Shown one piece after another: positions 36,582 to 44,635 of a DNA stretch of 64,000 nt. The notes beneath the pieces were generated by a model. That model was not told the origin of the DNA and made no database searches. It saw only the letters and a program-made list of their open reading frames with translations. A program made the translations under genes and the position numbers. How positions within the stretch are numbered: the first letter of the stretch is position 1; each line of letters starts with the position of its first letter. The DNA comes from an uncultured Bacteroidia bacterium (GTDB lineage: Bacteria > Bacteroidota > Bacteroidia > Bacteroidales > ML635J-15), in the NCBI GenBank assembly GCA_902791865.1, contig CADAXK010000001.1:338921-402920 (forward strand), read 5' to 3'.

Positions 36582-36610
36582 AAAAAACAGCGGAACTTGT
36601 CCGCTGTTTT
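36582..36610 (-). terminator. Terminator of the universal-stress-protein gene
   Basis: Eleven-base stem AAAACAGCGGA/TCCGCTGTTTT with a five-base loop and a T-run on the minus strand, about 20 nt after the stop at 36632. Confidence 0.88.
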
Positions 36611-36631
36611 CCTATATGAGCATTTCGAATT

Positions 36632-37429
36632 CTAGTTAAAACCTCCCAATTTGATGATGTCGATACGCTTGTTTACGCACATAGCAGGAATCTTGGCTGC
36701 CATTGCTTCGTTTTCAGGATTCTTAATATCCTTTATGTACGACTTGTACTGGTCGGTCATGAAGATAACAAGGTCACATTCTGCTTCGTTAGCATACTTG
36801 TACATTTCGTCCGAGAAATTCTTCTTGCTGTCGAGGTACTTGATATCGTAGTCGATAAGGCAATCGTTGAACATGTTTTCAGCAAAAGTAATTGTGTTTT
36901 GTATTGCCTTTCTGCTGAATCCATCACTGTCCCTATAAGAAATGATATAAACCTTGCTTTCGAACAATGTATTCAGATATTTTACCCACTGAACTCTGAT
37001 TCTCGATGACTTATCAGCATCGATCGGGATAAGGATTCGGTCGTATTCTCCGTAGATTGGTGGATTCTGAACCAGAATGAACGGGATAGTAACGAACTTC
37101 TCGACAATCTTGATTGCCTTTTTCAAGTTCTTTATTCCGTGAGTTCCCATTACGGCAAGGTGAGCATTTATTTCGGTTCCATACCTATATATTTCCTTAT
37201 CAATGTCTCCCTTTCTAACTTCCACAGTGATTTCCAAGTTTCCTTTGTCCTTCTTGAAATCATCTGCTATTGTTTGCAACTTTGCCTTTGCCGATTCGAT
37301 TTCATCTGTCTTCGAGACAATGTGAATCAAACTGATAGGGTTGTTGTGTGTCTTACCAATCATATAGGCGTGCTCGAGAGCGTAGGCGCCTACCTCTGTA
37401 AAATCGTGCGGTACTAATATTGGTCTCAT
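36632..37429 (-). CDS. Universal stress protein (two UspA domains)
   Basis: 265 aa. Two tandem UspA folds: residues 1-125 open with MRPILVPHDFTEVGAYALEHA and end in VMGTHGIKNLKK followed by FVTIPFILVQ; residues 130-260 open with DRILIPIDADKSS and end with AECDLVIFMTDQ...IPAMCVNK. The first half keeps part of the nucleotide-binding pattern (MGTHG), the second looks degenerate. Role in stress or energy-limitation responses is inferred from the family. Monocistronic, with a near-perfect promoter and a terminator. Confidence 0.88.
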   Translation of the reverse strand: MRPILVPHDFTEVGAYALEHAYMIGKTHNNPISLIHIVSKTDEIESAKAKLQTIADDFKKDKGNLEITVEVRKGDIDKEIYRYGTEINAHLAVMGTHGIKNLKKAIKIVEKFVTIPFILVQNPPIYGEYDRILIPIDADKSSRIRVQWVKYLNTLFESKVYIISYRDSDGFSRKAIQNTITFAENMFNDCLIDYDIKYLDSKKNFSDEMYKYANEAECDLVIFMTDQYKSYIKDIKNPENEAMAAKIPAMCVNKRIDIIKLGGFN

Positions 37430-37477
37430 ATTTATTTATTATAAAGTAATCAATAAAAAAACAATTCTCATTGTCGG

Positions 37478-37508
37478 CAAATTTATAAAATATTTTAGTA
37501 CCGACAAA
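37478..37508 (-). promoter_or_regulatory. Consensus promoter of the UspA gene
   Basis: Minus strand: TTTG at 37508-37505, 19 nt, TAAATTTG at 37485-37478. Start codon 48 nt downstream. Confidence 0.85.
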
Positions 37509-37560
37509 AGATTTGTCTTCTTTTTTATTTTTTTTGTTAACACCACAAAGTTAATGTAAA

Positions 37561-37820
37561 ATGGCTTCGACGTTTCTGGTTCAACGTTTCTGGTTTAACG
37601 TTTAAGGTTCCTGGATTTGAAAATTTGAAAAATTTGAAGATTCGATAATTTGATGATTGTAGCGGCGCAATGTGTTGCGCCGATTATGTGCAATGATTTG
37701 CGCCGTTTAAGACGCAAGATTTTGCGTCTGTAAAAGAAGAATCGCGCCCATTTGTAGAATCGCGCCAAGGCACGATTGTACAAATCAAGGGTTCAAAAAT
37801 TTAAGGTTCAATGTTAACGT
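37561..37820. repeat. Intergenic mosaic repeat cluster A
   Basis: Ordered series of short words: GTTTCTGGTTxAACGTTT units, AATTTGAAxATTTGA units, the hairpin GGCGCAA/TTGCGCC (37664-37681), GTGCAATGATTTGCGCC, the hairpin AGACGCAA/TTGCGTCT (37710-37729), and ATCGCGCC...GGCACGATTGTACA. The same words recur in the same order near 48.9, 59.0 and 63.5 kb. No reading frame of interest. Confidence 0.85.
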
Positions 37821-38606
37821 TTACCCTATCACATTTTTCATTGTTCTCAGTTTGTGGGTATATTTTTTCAGCTCATCGTTGTAAATACCATTATGGTCAA
37901 TTCTATCGATACGAACTTTCTTGGATGCATGGATTATCTCGGTAGAAGAATACACTATTCCTACATGCACGATATTGCCTTCATCGTCGTCGAAAAAAGC
38001 GAGATCGCCAGGTTGTGCTTCCATGACAAAACTCATTGTCTTGCCCTCCTTTACCTGCTCCGAAGCATCGCGAGGCATAAGCACACCCGACATCCTGTAA
38101 ACCAATTGCACAAAACCACTGCAATCGATTCCCCACTGCGAACGTCCGCCCCAGAGATAAGGGGTCTCAATCAAAGCTTCGGCATCGGCAATAACACGGC
38201 TACGAGCATCCATACCTCCGCGCTCCGAAAAGTCGCTCAATATGTAATAATTGTTAGCTCCTATATTAAAATTTCGTTCTGCAAAAGCCGATTCTGGCAA
38301 TAGAGAACCCTTGGGAATAAACATCTGAAGCTTCTCGTTTTTTATCATCATGGTTGGACTATCGCATACTACATACCTATTTTTTACATACGATGCATCA
38401 TGACTATCACCAACATACGAAGAAACTGTCACAGTCTCTATCCAACCACAATAGTTGTCGTGAAGCAAACGGATTTTTGTCCAGTCGGAATGCCTTGCAA
38501 CAATCTCAAACACCTCGCCGAAAAGCACCTGACTTACCATTTCAGACCTGTGCGACATTCCTGCCCGCAACGGAAGATATGCATATTCGCAAATGCCCAA
38601 TTCCAT
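37821..38606 (-). CDS. NlpC/P60 peptidase with N-terminal SH3 region
   Basis: 261 aa. N-terminal half (about residues 1-125) contains SH3b-like strands (YLPLRAGMSHRSEMVSQVLFGE, CGWIETVTV). The C-terminal NlpC/P60 domain has the catalytic Cys in WGIDCSGFVQLVYR, His in NIVHVGIVY and the third polar residue in EIIHASKKV. It is expected to cleave gamma-D-Glu-diaminopimelate bonds of murein peptides. No signal peptide is seen, pointing to a cytoplasmic role on imported muropeptides. It lies two bases after the NamZ-like gene. Confidence 0.9.
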   Translation of the reverse strand: MELGICEYAYLPLRAGMSHRSEMVSQVLFGEVFEIVARHSDWTKIRLLHDNYCGWIETVTVSSYVGDSHDASYVKNRYVVCDSPTMMIKNEKLQMFIPKGSLLPESAFAERNFNIGANNYYILSDFSERGGMDARSRVIADAEALIETPYLWGGRSQWGIDCSGFVQLVYRMSGVLMPRDASEQVKEGKTMSFVMEAQPGDLAFFDDDEGNIVHVGIVYSSTEIIHASKKVRIDRIDHNGIYNDELKKYTHKLRTMKNVIG

Positions 38607-38608
38607 AA

Positions 38609-39850
38609 TTAACTATATATAAGATACTTACTTCTAATTTTCTTAAAATTTTCAAGTCCTTCTTCCCACGAATGCCTTATATCTTCTTCAGGCACACCGT
38701 TTTCGATCTGCTTGCGAAACTCCTTTGTTCCGACAAGCTTTTCGAGCATATTGTTCTTGTTGAAGAAATTGGGCTTATCTGGAAATAGTTCATACATTTT
38801 GATTATCAATGACACATTGAATTTGCCAACACTCCAATCAAATATTGCATCGCCATCGGCAAGGTTGAAGCCATAGCATTCCTTTCCGTTGAGCAAAGGA
38901 TTGGATGCCCCAGCGTTTGGCTTTGGCGTAAATGTAAAAGGATTTTCAACTACATCCTTGTACAGAGGGTGCCCGAGCACTTGAAACTGCATGTCGGTTC
39001 CACGACCTACACTTATGCAAGTTGCCTCGAAAATGCAAAGCGTAGGATAAAGTTCAATGCTTCTTGCGTTTGGCAGATTTGGCGATGGCTTTATTGGCAG
39101 TTTGTACTTACGGTAATGTGTGTAGTTTTGACATGGAACAACGGTTAGACTACACTCAACTCCACCTTTCAGCCAGCCTTCGCCATTAATCATCTGCGCG
39201 TATTCGCCTATCGTCATACCATATACTATTGGAACAGGATGCATTCCGACAAACGAACGATAATTTGCAGTATCGAGCACTGGTCCATCAATGTATGAAG
39301 CGTTTGGATTCGGACGGTCAAGGACAATTACAGGAATTTCCGATTCTGCACATGCTTCCATCACATAATGCAAAGTAGAAAGATAAGTGTAAAAACGCAC
39401 CCCAACATCCTGAAGGTCGAAAACAACCATATCAACATCTTTCAACTGCTCCTTTGATGGTTTCTTGTTGTTTCCGTATAGAGAAACAACATCAAGTCCC
39501 GTCTTTTCATCCTTTCCGCTATCCACTTTCTGACCAGCATCGGCAGTGCCACGGAAACCATGTTCTGGACAAAATGCCTTGACGACCTTCACACCTTCCT
39601 TCAAAAGCATATCCGCCAGATGAAGCGTATCGATAATGCTTGCCTGATTGGCGACAATTGCCACACTTTTTCCCTCAAGCAAAGGCAGATACATATCGGT
39701 ATTGTATATTCCAGGGAATATTGGCAGAGCCTCTATCCTATCAGGCTTTTCGGTTGGAACATCAACGGTTTGATTCTCAAGCGCACCTGCATTTCCACAC
39801 GAAGAAATCACAAGTGCAGCAAACATTACCGCCAGAATAGAAAATTTCAT
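38609..39850 (-). CDS. DUF1343 exo-beta-N-acetylmuramidase (NamZ-like) lipoprotein
   Basis: 413 aa from ATG 39850. Signal peptide and lipobox (MKFSILAVMFAALVISSC) predict an envelope lipoprotein. DUF1343 motifs: VAIVANQASI, FCPEHGFRGTADAGQKV, DMVVFDLQDVGVRFYTYLST, VLDRPNPN, GMTIGEYAQMINGE, PSPNLPN, and FEATCISVGRGTD. Characterised NamZ enzymes release terminal MurNAc from peptidoglycan fragments. Together with the adjacent NlpC/P60 peptidase it forms a muropeptide-recycling pair. Confidence 0.9.
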   Translation of the reverse strand: MKFSILAVMFAALVISSCGNAGALENQTVDVPTEKPDRIEALPIFPGIYNTDMYLPLLEGKSVAIVANQASIIDTLHLADMLLKEGVKVVKAFCPEHGFRGTADAGQKVDSGKDEKTGLDVVSLYGNNKKPSKEQLKDVDMVVFDLQDVGVRFYTYLSTLHYVMEACAESEIPVIVLDRPNPNASYIDGPVLDTANYRSFVGMHPVPIVYGMTIGEYAQMINGEGWLKGGVECSLTVVPCQNYTHYRKYKLPIKPSPNLPNARSIELYPTLCIFEATCISVGRGTDMQFQVLGHPLYKDVVENPFTFTPKPNAGASNPLLNGKECYGFNLADGDAIFDWSVGKFNVSLIIKMYELFPDKPNFFNKNNMLEKLVGTKEFRKQIENGVPEEDIRHSWEEGLENFKKIRSKYLIYS

Positions 39851-39870
39851 ATTAATTCCAATTAATTTCA

Positions 39871-39897
39871 CAAAATTAGGTCAAAATAAAACATCAA
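39871..39897 (-). promoter_or_regulatory. Promoter of the NamZ-NlpC pair
   Basis: Minus strand TAATTTTG at 39878-39871, with TTG at 39897-39895, spacing 16. 20 nt before the start. The rest of the 275-base gap to 40126 is AT-rich with nothing further recognisable. Confidence 0.6.
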
Positions 39898-40125
39898 GCA
39901 TCGGCATATCATAAAGTTAATAACAAAGCGATGTTATTTGGCACAAAGAGTTTTGCAAGCTGAATATCACTATTAACACAAGGTGCATCAATATGGTATT
40001 ATGGGGCAAAAAACAATCCACACGAACTACCTTCCATCAAACAATCTCAAAACAAAATAAAAAGCATCTTCTTTTACACACAATAAAACAACAATGTAAT
40101 TCGTTATACAAAAAATTGATAATAT

Positions 40126-41385
40126 ATGGATACCAGATTTTCAACAACATTTAGCATGCTCTGCATAATTATGCTGGCATTTGCCACATCGTGTAGCAAC
40201 AAAAGTGAAAAAATGTCGGATAGCGACTATGTAAACCTCGCTCAGGAAAAGATTGACAATTGCAAGTCGGGACACATTAAGATGAAATATTCTCACAGGT
40301 TCGACAATGAGCCGAGGTCTAGAGAATCTGTGTTCGACATCGAATTCTATTTCATGAAGGATAGTACTGGCAGCGTAAAGTCATTCTATTCAACAGTTAA
40401 GTACGACACAGTTAACACGGAAAACTTGTTTTTCAACGATACAGTTACCTCTTTGGACAATGGAGCAATATCAAGATGCTTGTACTTCCCAACACAGCCA
40501 CAGTATTATGAATACAAGTGGGTTAAGAATGGCAATCTCACAAAAATCTTTGGATACGACAGCATTTCGTGTACCGACACCATAATAAACCAGAACATGG
40601 CAGCAATAATATCGGCCGACAAGTACAACGAAACGGGTTCCGTATTCCGCACACACGAACATTGCTCCTACATTATTGGAACCGACGGAACACTGTACGC
40701 AACCACATACTGCTACGAAGAACTAATGTTGCCCAACGCAACGTCCGCGTACAAGCACTACTACGACCACATAGACATCGAGGAGATTACGCTTTACAAT
40801 GAAATAAACCCAGACATCGAAAGCTTGATAAACAACAAGCGTTCCGAATTGTCAAGTTTCACGAAACCCGAAACAACACTTAGCACCCGTCCAAATGACG
40901 ATTCAAACGAACTCACAATAGAACATAAGCCCTTCCCGGAAAAAGCCTACAACTGGCAACTGCCGACATATAACGGAGACTCACTATCATCGATAGACAT
41001 AAAGTCAAAGATAATGTTTGTAGGATTCTACGATTTAACCGATCCATTTTCTATCACAGAAGAAATTTTTGCCCTGCACTGCATGAAACTCATCGACAGC
41101 ACATACAACGACAACGATGTATGCGTAGTTGGAATCAACATTGGTGACAAGGAGACCGACAAGGCGAGAGCCATATTGGAATCGGGAGACATCAAATTCA
41201 ACAATGCGATGGGAAATAGTCTAGCTCAGCAATACAACTTGAAATCTTGCCCATACTTTTTGATAATCGACTGCGCCACAAACAAAATAATATATCACCA
41301 ACGAGGTTCGTACGGCTACGAAAACTATGGCGCTAACGAATATATGAAGGTGATTGACGAAGCATTGGAGAGGATAAAGGGATAA
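40126..41385 (+). CDS. Lipoprotein with C-terminal thioredoxin-like fold
   Basis: 419 aa. Lipoprotein signal MDTRFSTTFSMLCIIMLAFATSC. Residues about 30-230 resemble the outer-membrane-lipoprotein-like beta-sheet sensor seen in Bacteroidota thiol-disulfide proteins (HIKMKYSHRFD, SVFDIEFYF, DNGAISRCLYFP). After a polar linker, residues about 275-419 have a thioredoxin-fold outline (WQLPTYNGDSLSS, KIMFVGFYDLTDP, VCVVGINIGDKETD, YNLKSCPYFLIID). The CXXC active site is absent: the usual position reads DLTDPFS. A peroxiredoxin/TlpA relative that has lost redox activity is the best reading. Neighbours give no clue. Confidence 0.75.
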   Translation: MDTRFSTTFSMLCIIMLAFATSCSNKSEKMSDSDYVNLAQEKIDNCKSGHIKMKYSHRFDNEPRSRESVFDIEFYFMKDSTGSVKSFYSTVKYDTVNTENLFFNDTVTSLDNGAISRCLYFPTQPQYYEYKWVKNGNLTKIFGYDSISCTDTIINQNMAAIISADKYNETGSVFRTHEHCSYIIGTDGTLYATTYCYEELMLPNATSAYKHYYDHIDIEEITLYNEINPDIESLINNKRSELSSFTKPETTLSTRPNDDSNELTIEHKPFPEKAYNWQLPTYNGDSLSSIDIKSKIMFVGFYDLTDPFSITEEIFALHCMKLIDSTYNDNDVCVVGINIGDKETDKARAILESGDIKFNNAMGNSLAQQYNLKSCPYFLIIDCATNKIIYHQRGSYGYENYGANEYMKVIDEALERIKG

Positions 41386-41446
41386 ACGAAAAGCACGAAA
41401 GGCCAACTAGCAAAAAAAACTCACAATCCGGCAAAAGGCAGTCATG

Positions 41447-41540
41447 CCGATAGCAGTTTTTGCCCGCCATAGACGCTAAGGACATTAATGTCCTTAACGT
41501 CCTTATTTTGTGGTGGGCAAGAAAAAACTGCAACTATCGG
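41447..41540. repeat. 94-bp nested palindromic element
   Basis: Outer imperfect inverted repeats of about 26 bases (CCGATAG..CAGTTTTT..GCCCGCCA, 41447-41470, against TGGTGGGC..AAAAAACTGCAACTATCGG, 41511-41540) enclose a perfect 20-base palindrome TAAGGACATT/AATGTCCTTA (41477-41496) and a trailing AACGTCCTTA half unit. It looks like a miniature mobile element or palindromic interspersed repeat. The flanking parts of the 350-base gap hold nothing but the promoter of the next operon. Confidence 0.75.
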
Positions 41541-41671
41541 GAATCCTCCATAACAAACACCTATATAATAATACCCCACACAATTAAACAGGAAAAAATC
41601 ACGCAAACATCACCAATAACAACGACTTACGGAAAGATTGTTCATTTGTTCAAAAAAAGTGATTTAAAACA

Positions 41672-41703
41672 TTTGCCCTTTAAAAATAAAAGTCGTACTT
41701 TTG
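41672..41703 (+). promoter_or_regulatory. Promoter of the ketoacid oxidoreductase operon
   Basis: TTTG at 41672-41675, 20 nt, TACTTTTG at 41696-41703; first ATG 35 nt downstream. Confidence 0.8.
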
Positions 41704-41737
41704 GGAAAATTTTTAACAAAACAAACTTAATAATATT

Positions 41738-41965
41738 ATGGCAAAAATCAGAGGAGCCGTTAAAGTTGACACCGAAAAGTGCAAGGGCTGCAGCGTTTGC
41801 TTGGGTGCTTGTCCTATGGGTGTCCTTGATCTGGCAAAAGAAGTGAATGGTAAGGGGTACAACTACTGCTACATGAAAGACCCCGAGAAGTGCATTGGCT
41901 GTGCAAGCTGTGCTATTGTATGTCCCGATGGAGTAATTTCTGTCTATAAGGTAAAGGTGGACTAA
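41738..41965 (+). CDS. vorD: 2-ketoacid:ferredoxin oxidoreductase, ferredoxin (delta) subunit
   Basis: 75 aa, bacterial ferredoxin-type with two [4Fe-4S] motifs: CKGCSVCLGACPMGVL and CIGCASCAIVCPDGVI. It passes electrons from the catalytic subunits to ferredoxin. It opens the four-gene operon delta-alpha-beta-gamma that encodes a 2-ketoisovalerate or 2-oxoglutarate type oxidoreductase; separate subunits are typical of anaerobes. The substrate is not decided by this subunit. Confidence 0.92.
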   Translation: MAKIRGAVKVDTEKCKGCSVCLGACPMGVLDLAKEVNGKGYNYCYMKDPEKCIGCASCAIVCPDGVISVYKVKVD

Positions 41966-41988
41966 TTAATCTCAAAAAAATTAGCTAA

Positions 41989-43074
41989 ATGGAAAAGGAA
42001 TTAAAGTTAATGAAAGGTAACGAAGCTATAGCAGAAGCTGCTATTCGTTACGGGGCAGACGCTTATTTCGGATATCCTATTACTCCGCAGTCGGAAGTAA
42101 TCGAATATTTCATGGAGCAAAACCCAATTGAGAGAACTGGTATGGTTGTATTGCAGGCAGAAAGCGAAGTTGCTGCAATCAATATGGTATATGGTGCCGC
42201 TGCTTGCGGTATGGCCGCTATGACATCTTCGTCAAGCCCGGGCTTCAGCTTGAAGCAGGAAGGTCTTTCATACATCGCTGGTGCAGAATTGCCCTGCTTG
42301 GTACTTAACGTAGTTAGAGGTGGACCAGGCCTTGGTACTATCCAGCCTTCACAGTCAGACTATTTCCAGTCGACCAAGGGTGGTGGACACGGTGACTACA
42401 GACTTATCGTTCTTGCACCTGCATCGGTTCAGGAAATGTACGACTTCGTACAGATTGGTTTCGACCTTGCTTTCAAGTACCGCAACCCTGTATTGATTCT
42501 TTCCGACGGTATCATCGGTCAGATGATGGAAAAGGTTGAAATTGGTCCTCAGAGAGTAAGAAGAACAATGGATGAAGTTATCAAGCAGTGCCCGTGGGCT
42601 ACTACCGGCAAGACCGCTAACCGCGAACGCAACATCATAACTTCACTCGACCTTGTAGCTTCACGTCAGGAAGAATTCAACCGCAAGCTCGTAAAGAAGT
42701 ACGACACTATCCGCGAAAAGGAAGTAAGATGCGAATGCATCAACTGCGACGATGCCGACTACGTATTCGTAGCATACGGAACATCATCACGTCTCTGCAT
42801 GAAGTCTATGGACCTTCTGCGCAAGGAAGGATACAAGGTAGGTCTCGTTCGTCCTATCACTTTGTTCCCATACCCATCGAAGATTATCGCTGGTCTCGCT
42901 GAGAGAGTAAAGGGATTCCTTACTATCGAAATGAGCACCGGACAGATGGTAGAAGACGTAATGCTCGCAGTAAACGGCAAGCGCCCAGTTAAGCACTATG
43001 GTCGTGTTGGCGGCGTTGTTCCGACTCCGGAAGAAATCGTTGACGCAATGAAGAATTTTATGAAAGGAGAATAA
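41989..43074 (+). CDS. vorB: 2-ketoacid:ferredoxin oxidoreductase alpha subunit (VorB/KorA)
   Basis: 361 aa. Pyrimidine-binding and core domains: KGNEAIAEAAIRYGADAYFGYPITPQSEVIE, ESEVAAINMVYGAAACGMAAMTSSSSPGFSL, RGGPGLGTIQPSQSDYFQSTKGGGHGDYR, and the C-terminal transketolase-like domain (GLVRPITLFPYP, IEMSTGQMVEDVM). Sequence style is closest to 3-methyl-2-oxobutanoate oxidoreductase VorB, with 2-oxoglutarate KorA as the alternative. Confidence 0.93.
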   Translation: MEKELKLMKGNEAIAEAAIRYGADAYFGYPITPQSEVIEYFMEQNPIERTGMVVLQAESEVAAINMVYGAAACGMAAMTSSSSPGFSLKQEGLSYIAGAELPCLVLNVVRGGPGLGTIQPSQSDYFQSTKGGGHGDYRLIVLAPASVQEMYDFVQIGFDLAFKYRNPVLILSDGIIGQMMEKVEIGPQRVRRTMDEVIKQCPWATTGKTANRERNIITSLDLVASRQEEFNRKLVKKYDTIREKEVRCECINCDDADYVFVAYGTSSRLCMKSMDLLRKEGYKVGLVRPITLFPYPSKIIAGLAERVKGFLTIEMSTGQMVEDVMLAVNGKRPVKHYGRVGGVVPTPEEIVDAMKNFMKGE

Positions 43075-43077
43075 GTC

Positions 43078-43902
43078 ATGGCAGAATTAACAATTAACGA
43101 TATAATCAAAGAAGAAAACCTTGTTTACAAGAAAACAAAGGTAATGACCGATAACGTGATGCACTACTGCCCAGGTTGCGGACACGGAACTACCCACCGC
43201 CTTGTTGCTGAAGTTATCGAAGAATTAGGAATTCAGGACAAGACCATCGGTGTCACTCCAGTAGGATGCTCGGTTTTGATGTACAACTACCTCGACATCG
43301 ACATGCAGGAAGCTGCTCACGGTCGTGCACCTGCCATCGCAACTGCTATCAAGAGGGTTATGCCCGACAAGTTCGTATTCACCTATCAGGGCGACGGCGA
43401 CTTGGCTGCTATCGGTACTGCCGAAACAATCCACAGCTGCAACAGAGGCGAAAACATCACCATCATTTTCGTAAACAATGGTATCTACGGTATGACTGGC
43501 GGTCAGATGGCTCCTACCACACTTGCTGGCATGAAGGCTGTTACCTGCCCACGCGGTCGTGATGTAAACACTATGGGTTACCCACTGCACATCACCGAAC
43601 TCATCGCACAGTTGCCTAATGTTCGCTTCGTAACACGTCAGTCGGTTCACACTCCGGCAAACGTTCGCAAGGCTAAGGCTGCTATCCGCAAGGCTTTCGA
43701 AAACCAGAAGGACGGCAAGGGCGGACTTTCGTTCGTTGAAATAGTTTCGAACTGCAACTCCAACTGGAAGATGACAGCAGTTGACGCAAACAAGTGGATG
43801 GAAGAAAATACTTTCAAGGAGTATCCGCTCGGCGACATCAAGGTTGAATGGGAACTTCAGGAAGGTAAAATCAGCTTAAGAAACAGAAAGTTGGACTACT
43901 AA
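43078..43902 (+). CDS. vorA: 2-ketoacid:ferredoxin oxidoreductase beta subunit (TPP-binding)
   Basis: 274 aa. Binds thiamine pyrophosphate and a proximal Fe-S cluster: YCPGCGHGTTHRLVAEV near residue 24, GVTPVGCSV, HGRAPAIATAIKRV, and the TPP motif GDGDLAAIGTAETIH...NNGIYGMTGGQMAPTT. Three bases separate it from the alpha subunit gene. Complete and canonical. Confidence 0.93.
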   Translation: MAELTINDIIKEENLVYKKTKVMTDNVMHYCPGCGHGTTHRLVAEVIEELGIQDKTIGVTPVGCSVLMYNYLDIDMQEAAHGRAPAIATAIKRVMPDKFVFTYQGDGDLAAIGTAETIHSCNRGENITIIFVNNGIYGMTGGQMAPTTLAGMKAVTCPRGRDVNTMGYPLHITELIAQLPNVRFVTRQSVHTPANVRKAKAAIRKAFENQKDGKGGLSFVEIVSNCNSNWKMTAVDANKWMEENTFKEYPLGDIKVEWELQEGKISLRNRKLDY

Positions 43903-43914
43903 AAATTTAAGATC

Positions 43915-44457
43915 ATGACAGAAGAAATAATTATAGCAGGATTCGGCGGACAGGGTGTCCTCTCTATGGGTAAGATTTTGGCATACTCTGGACTTATGCA
44001 GGGACAGGAAATCGCTTGGATGCCTTCGTACGGACCAGAAATGAGAGGCGGAACATCAAACGTTACCGTTATCATCAGCGACGAAAGAGTTAGCTCTCCT
44101 ATCCTCACCCAGTACGACACGGTTATCGTTCTTAACCAGCAGTCGATGGACAAGTTCGAAAGCACAGTAAAACCTGGCGGAACTTTGATTTTCGACCCGA
44201 ACGGAATCACTAAGATGCCAACCCGCAAGGACATCAATATCTACAAGATTGAAGCTGCACAGCTGGCGTCCGACATGGGTAACCAGAAGGTTTTCAACAT
44301 GATTGTCCTCGGTGCTTTCCTCAAGGTTAGACCTATCGTTGACAACCGTTATGTTGAAGAAGGTTTGAGACACTCTCTTCCAGAACGCGCCCACAAGCTT
44401 ATTCCATTGAACATGGAAGCTATCGAAAAGGGCAAGGCAGAAGTTGTAAAGATGTAA
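43915..44457 (+). CDS. vorC: 2-ketoacid:ferredoxin oxidoreductase gamma subunit
   Basis: 180 aa. Catalytic gamma domain: IIIAGFGGQGVLSMGKILAYSGLMQGQEIAWMPSYGPEMRGGTSN is the family hallmark (shown here as parts GFGGQGVLSMGK and PSYGPEMRGGTSN), followed by VIVLNQQSMDKFE and the RPIVDNRYVEEGLR end. Last gene of the operon; a strong terminator follows 17 bases after the stop. Confidence 0.92.
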   Translation: MTEEIIIAGFGGQGVLSMGKILAYSGLMQGQEIAWMPSYGPEMRGGTSNVTVIISDERVSSPILTQYDTVIVLNQQSMDKFESTVKPGGTLIFDPNGITKMPTRKDINIYKIEAAQLASDMGNQKVFNMIVLGAFLKVRPIVDNRYVEEGLRHSLPERAHKLIPLNMEAIEKGKAEVVKM

Positions 44458-44473
44458 ACTCTACCTTATATCA

Positions 44474-44507
44474 GAAAAAAAGCCACTCGAAGGGGTGGCT
44501 TTTTTTG
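44474..44507 (+). terminator. Terminator of the vor operon
   Basis: Stem AGCCACTC/GGGTGGCT (two G-T pairs near the loop) flanked by A7 and T7, so it could work for either strand. Confidence 0.9.
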
Positions 44508-44528
44508 TTGACTTTGAGCATCATTTAT

Positions 44529-44559
44529 TTTGCCATTCCACAAAAATGTTATAATTTTG
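44529..44559 (+). promoter_or_regulatory. Consensus promoter of rplY-pth-psd
   Basis: TTTG at 44529-44532, exactly 19 nt, TAATTTTG at 44552-44559. The ATG of rplY lies 77 nt further, leaving a leader of about 70 nt in which I see no clear structure. Confidence 0.85.
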
Positions 44560-44635
44560 CACCCGATTTTGTTTAACTGTGCGATGGGGCTACGAGTGCG
44601 TAGCTGAGTAGTACATAAATAATTTTATAAAAGTA

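Noticed and set aside
41460..41846. 128-codon plus-strand frame
   Set aside because: It begins inside the palindromic element, crosses the promoter and overlaps the start of the ferredoxin-subunit gene in another frame.
44560..44635. Possible tRNA or structured RNA before rplY
   Set aside because: GC-containing patches exist but no cloverleaf, T-loop or acceptor stem could be built.
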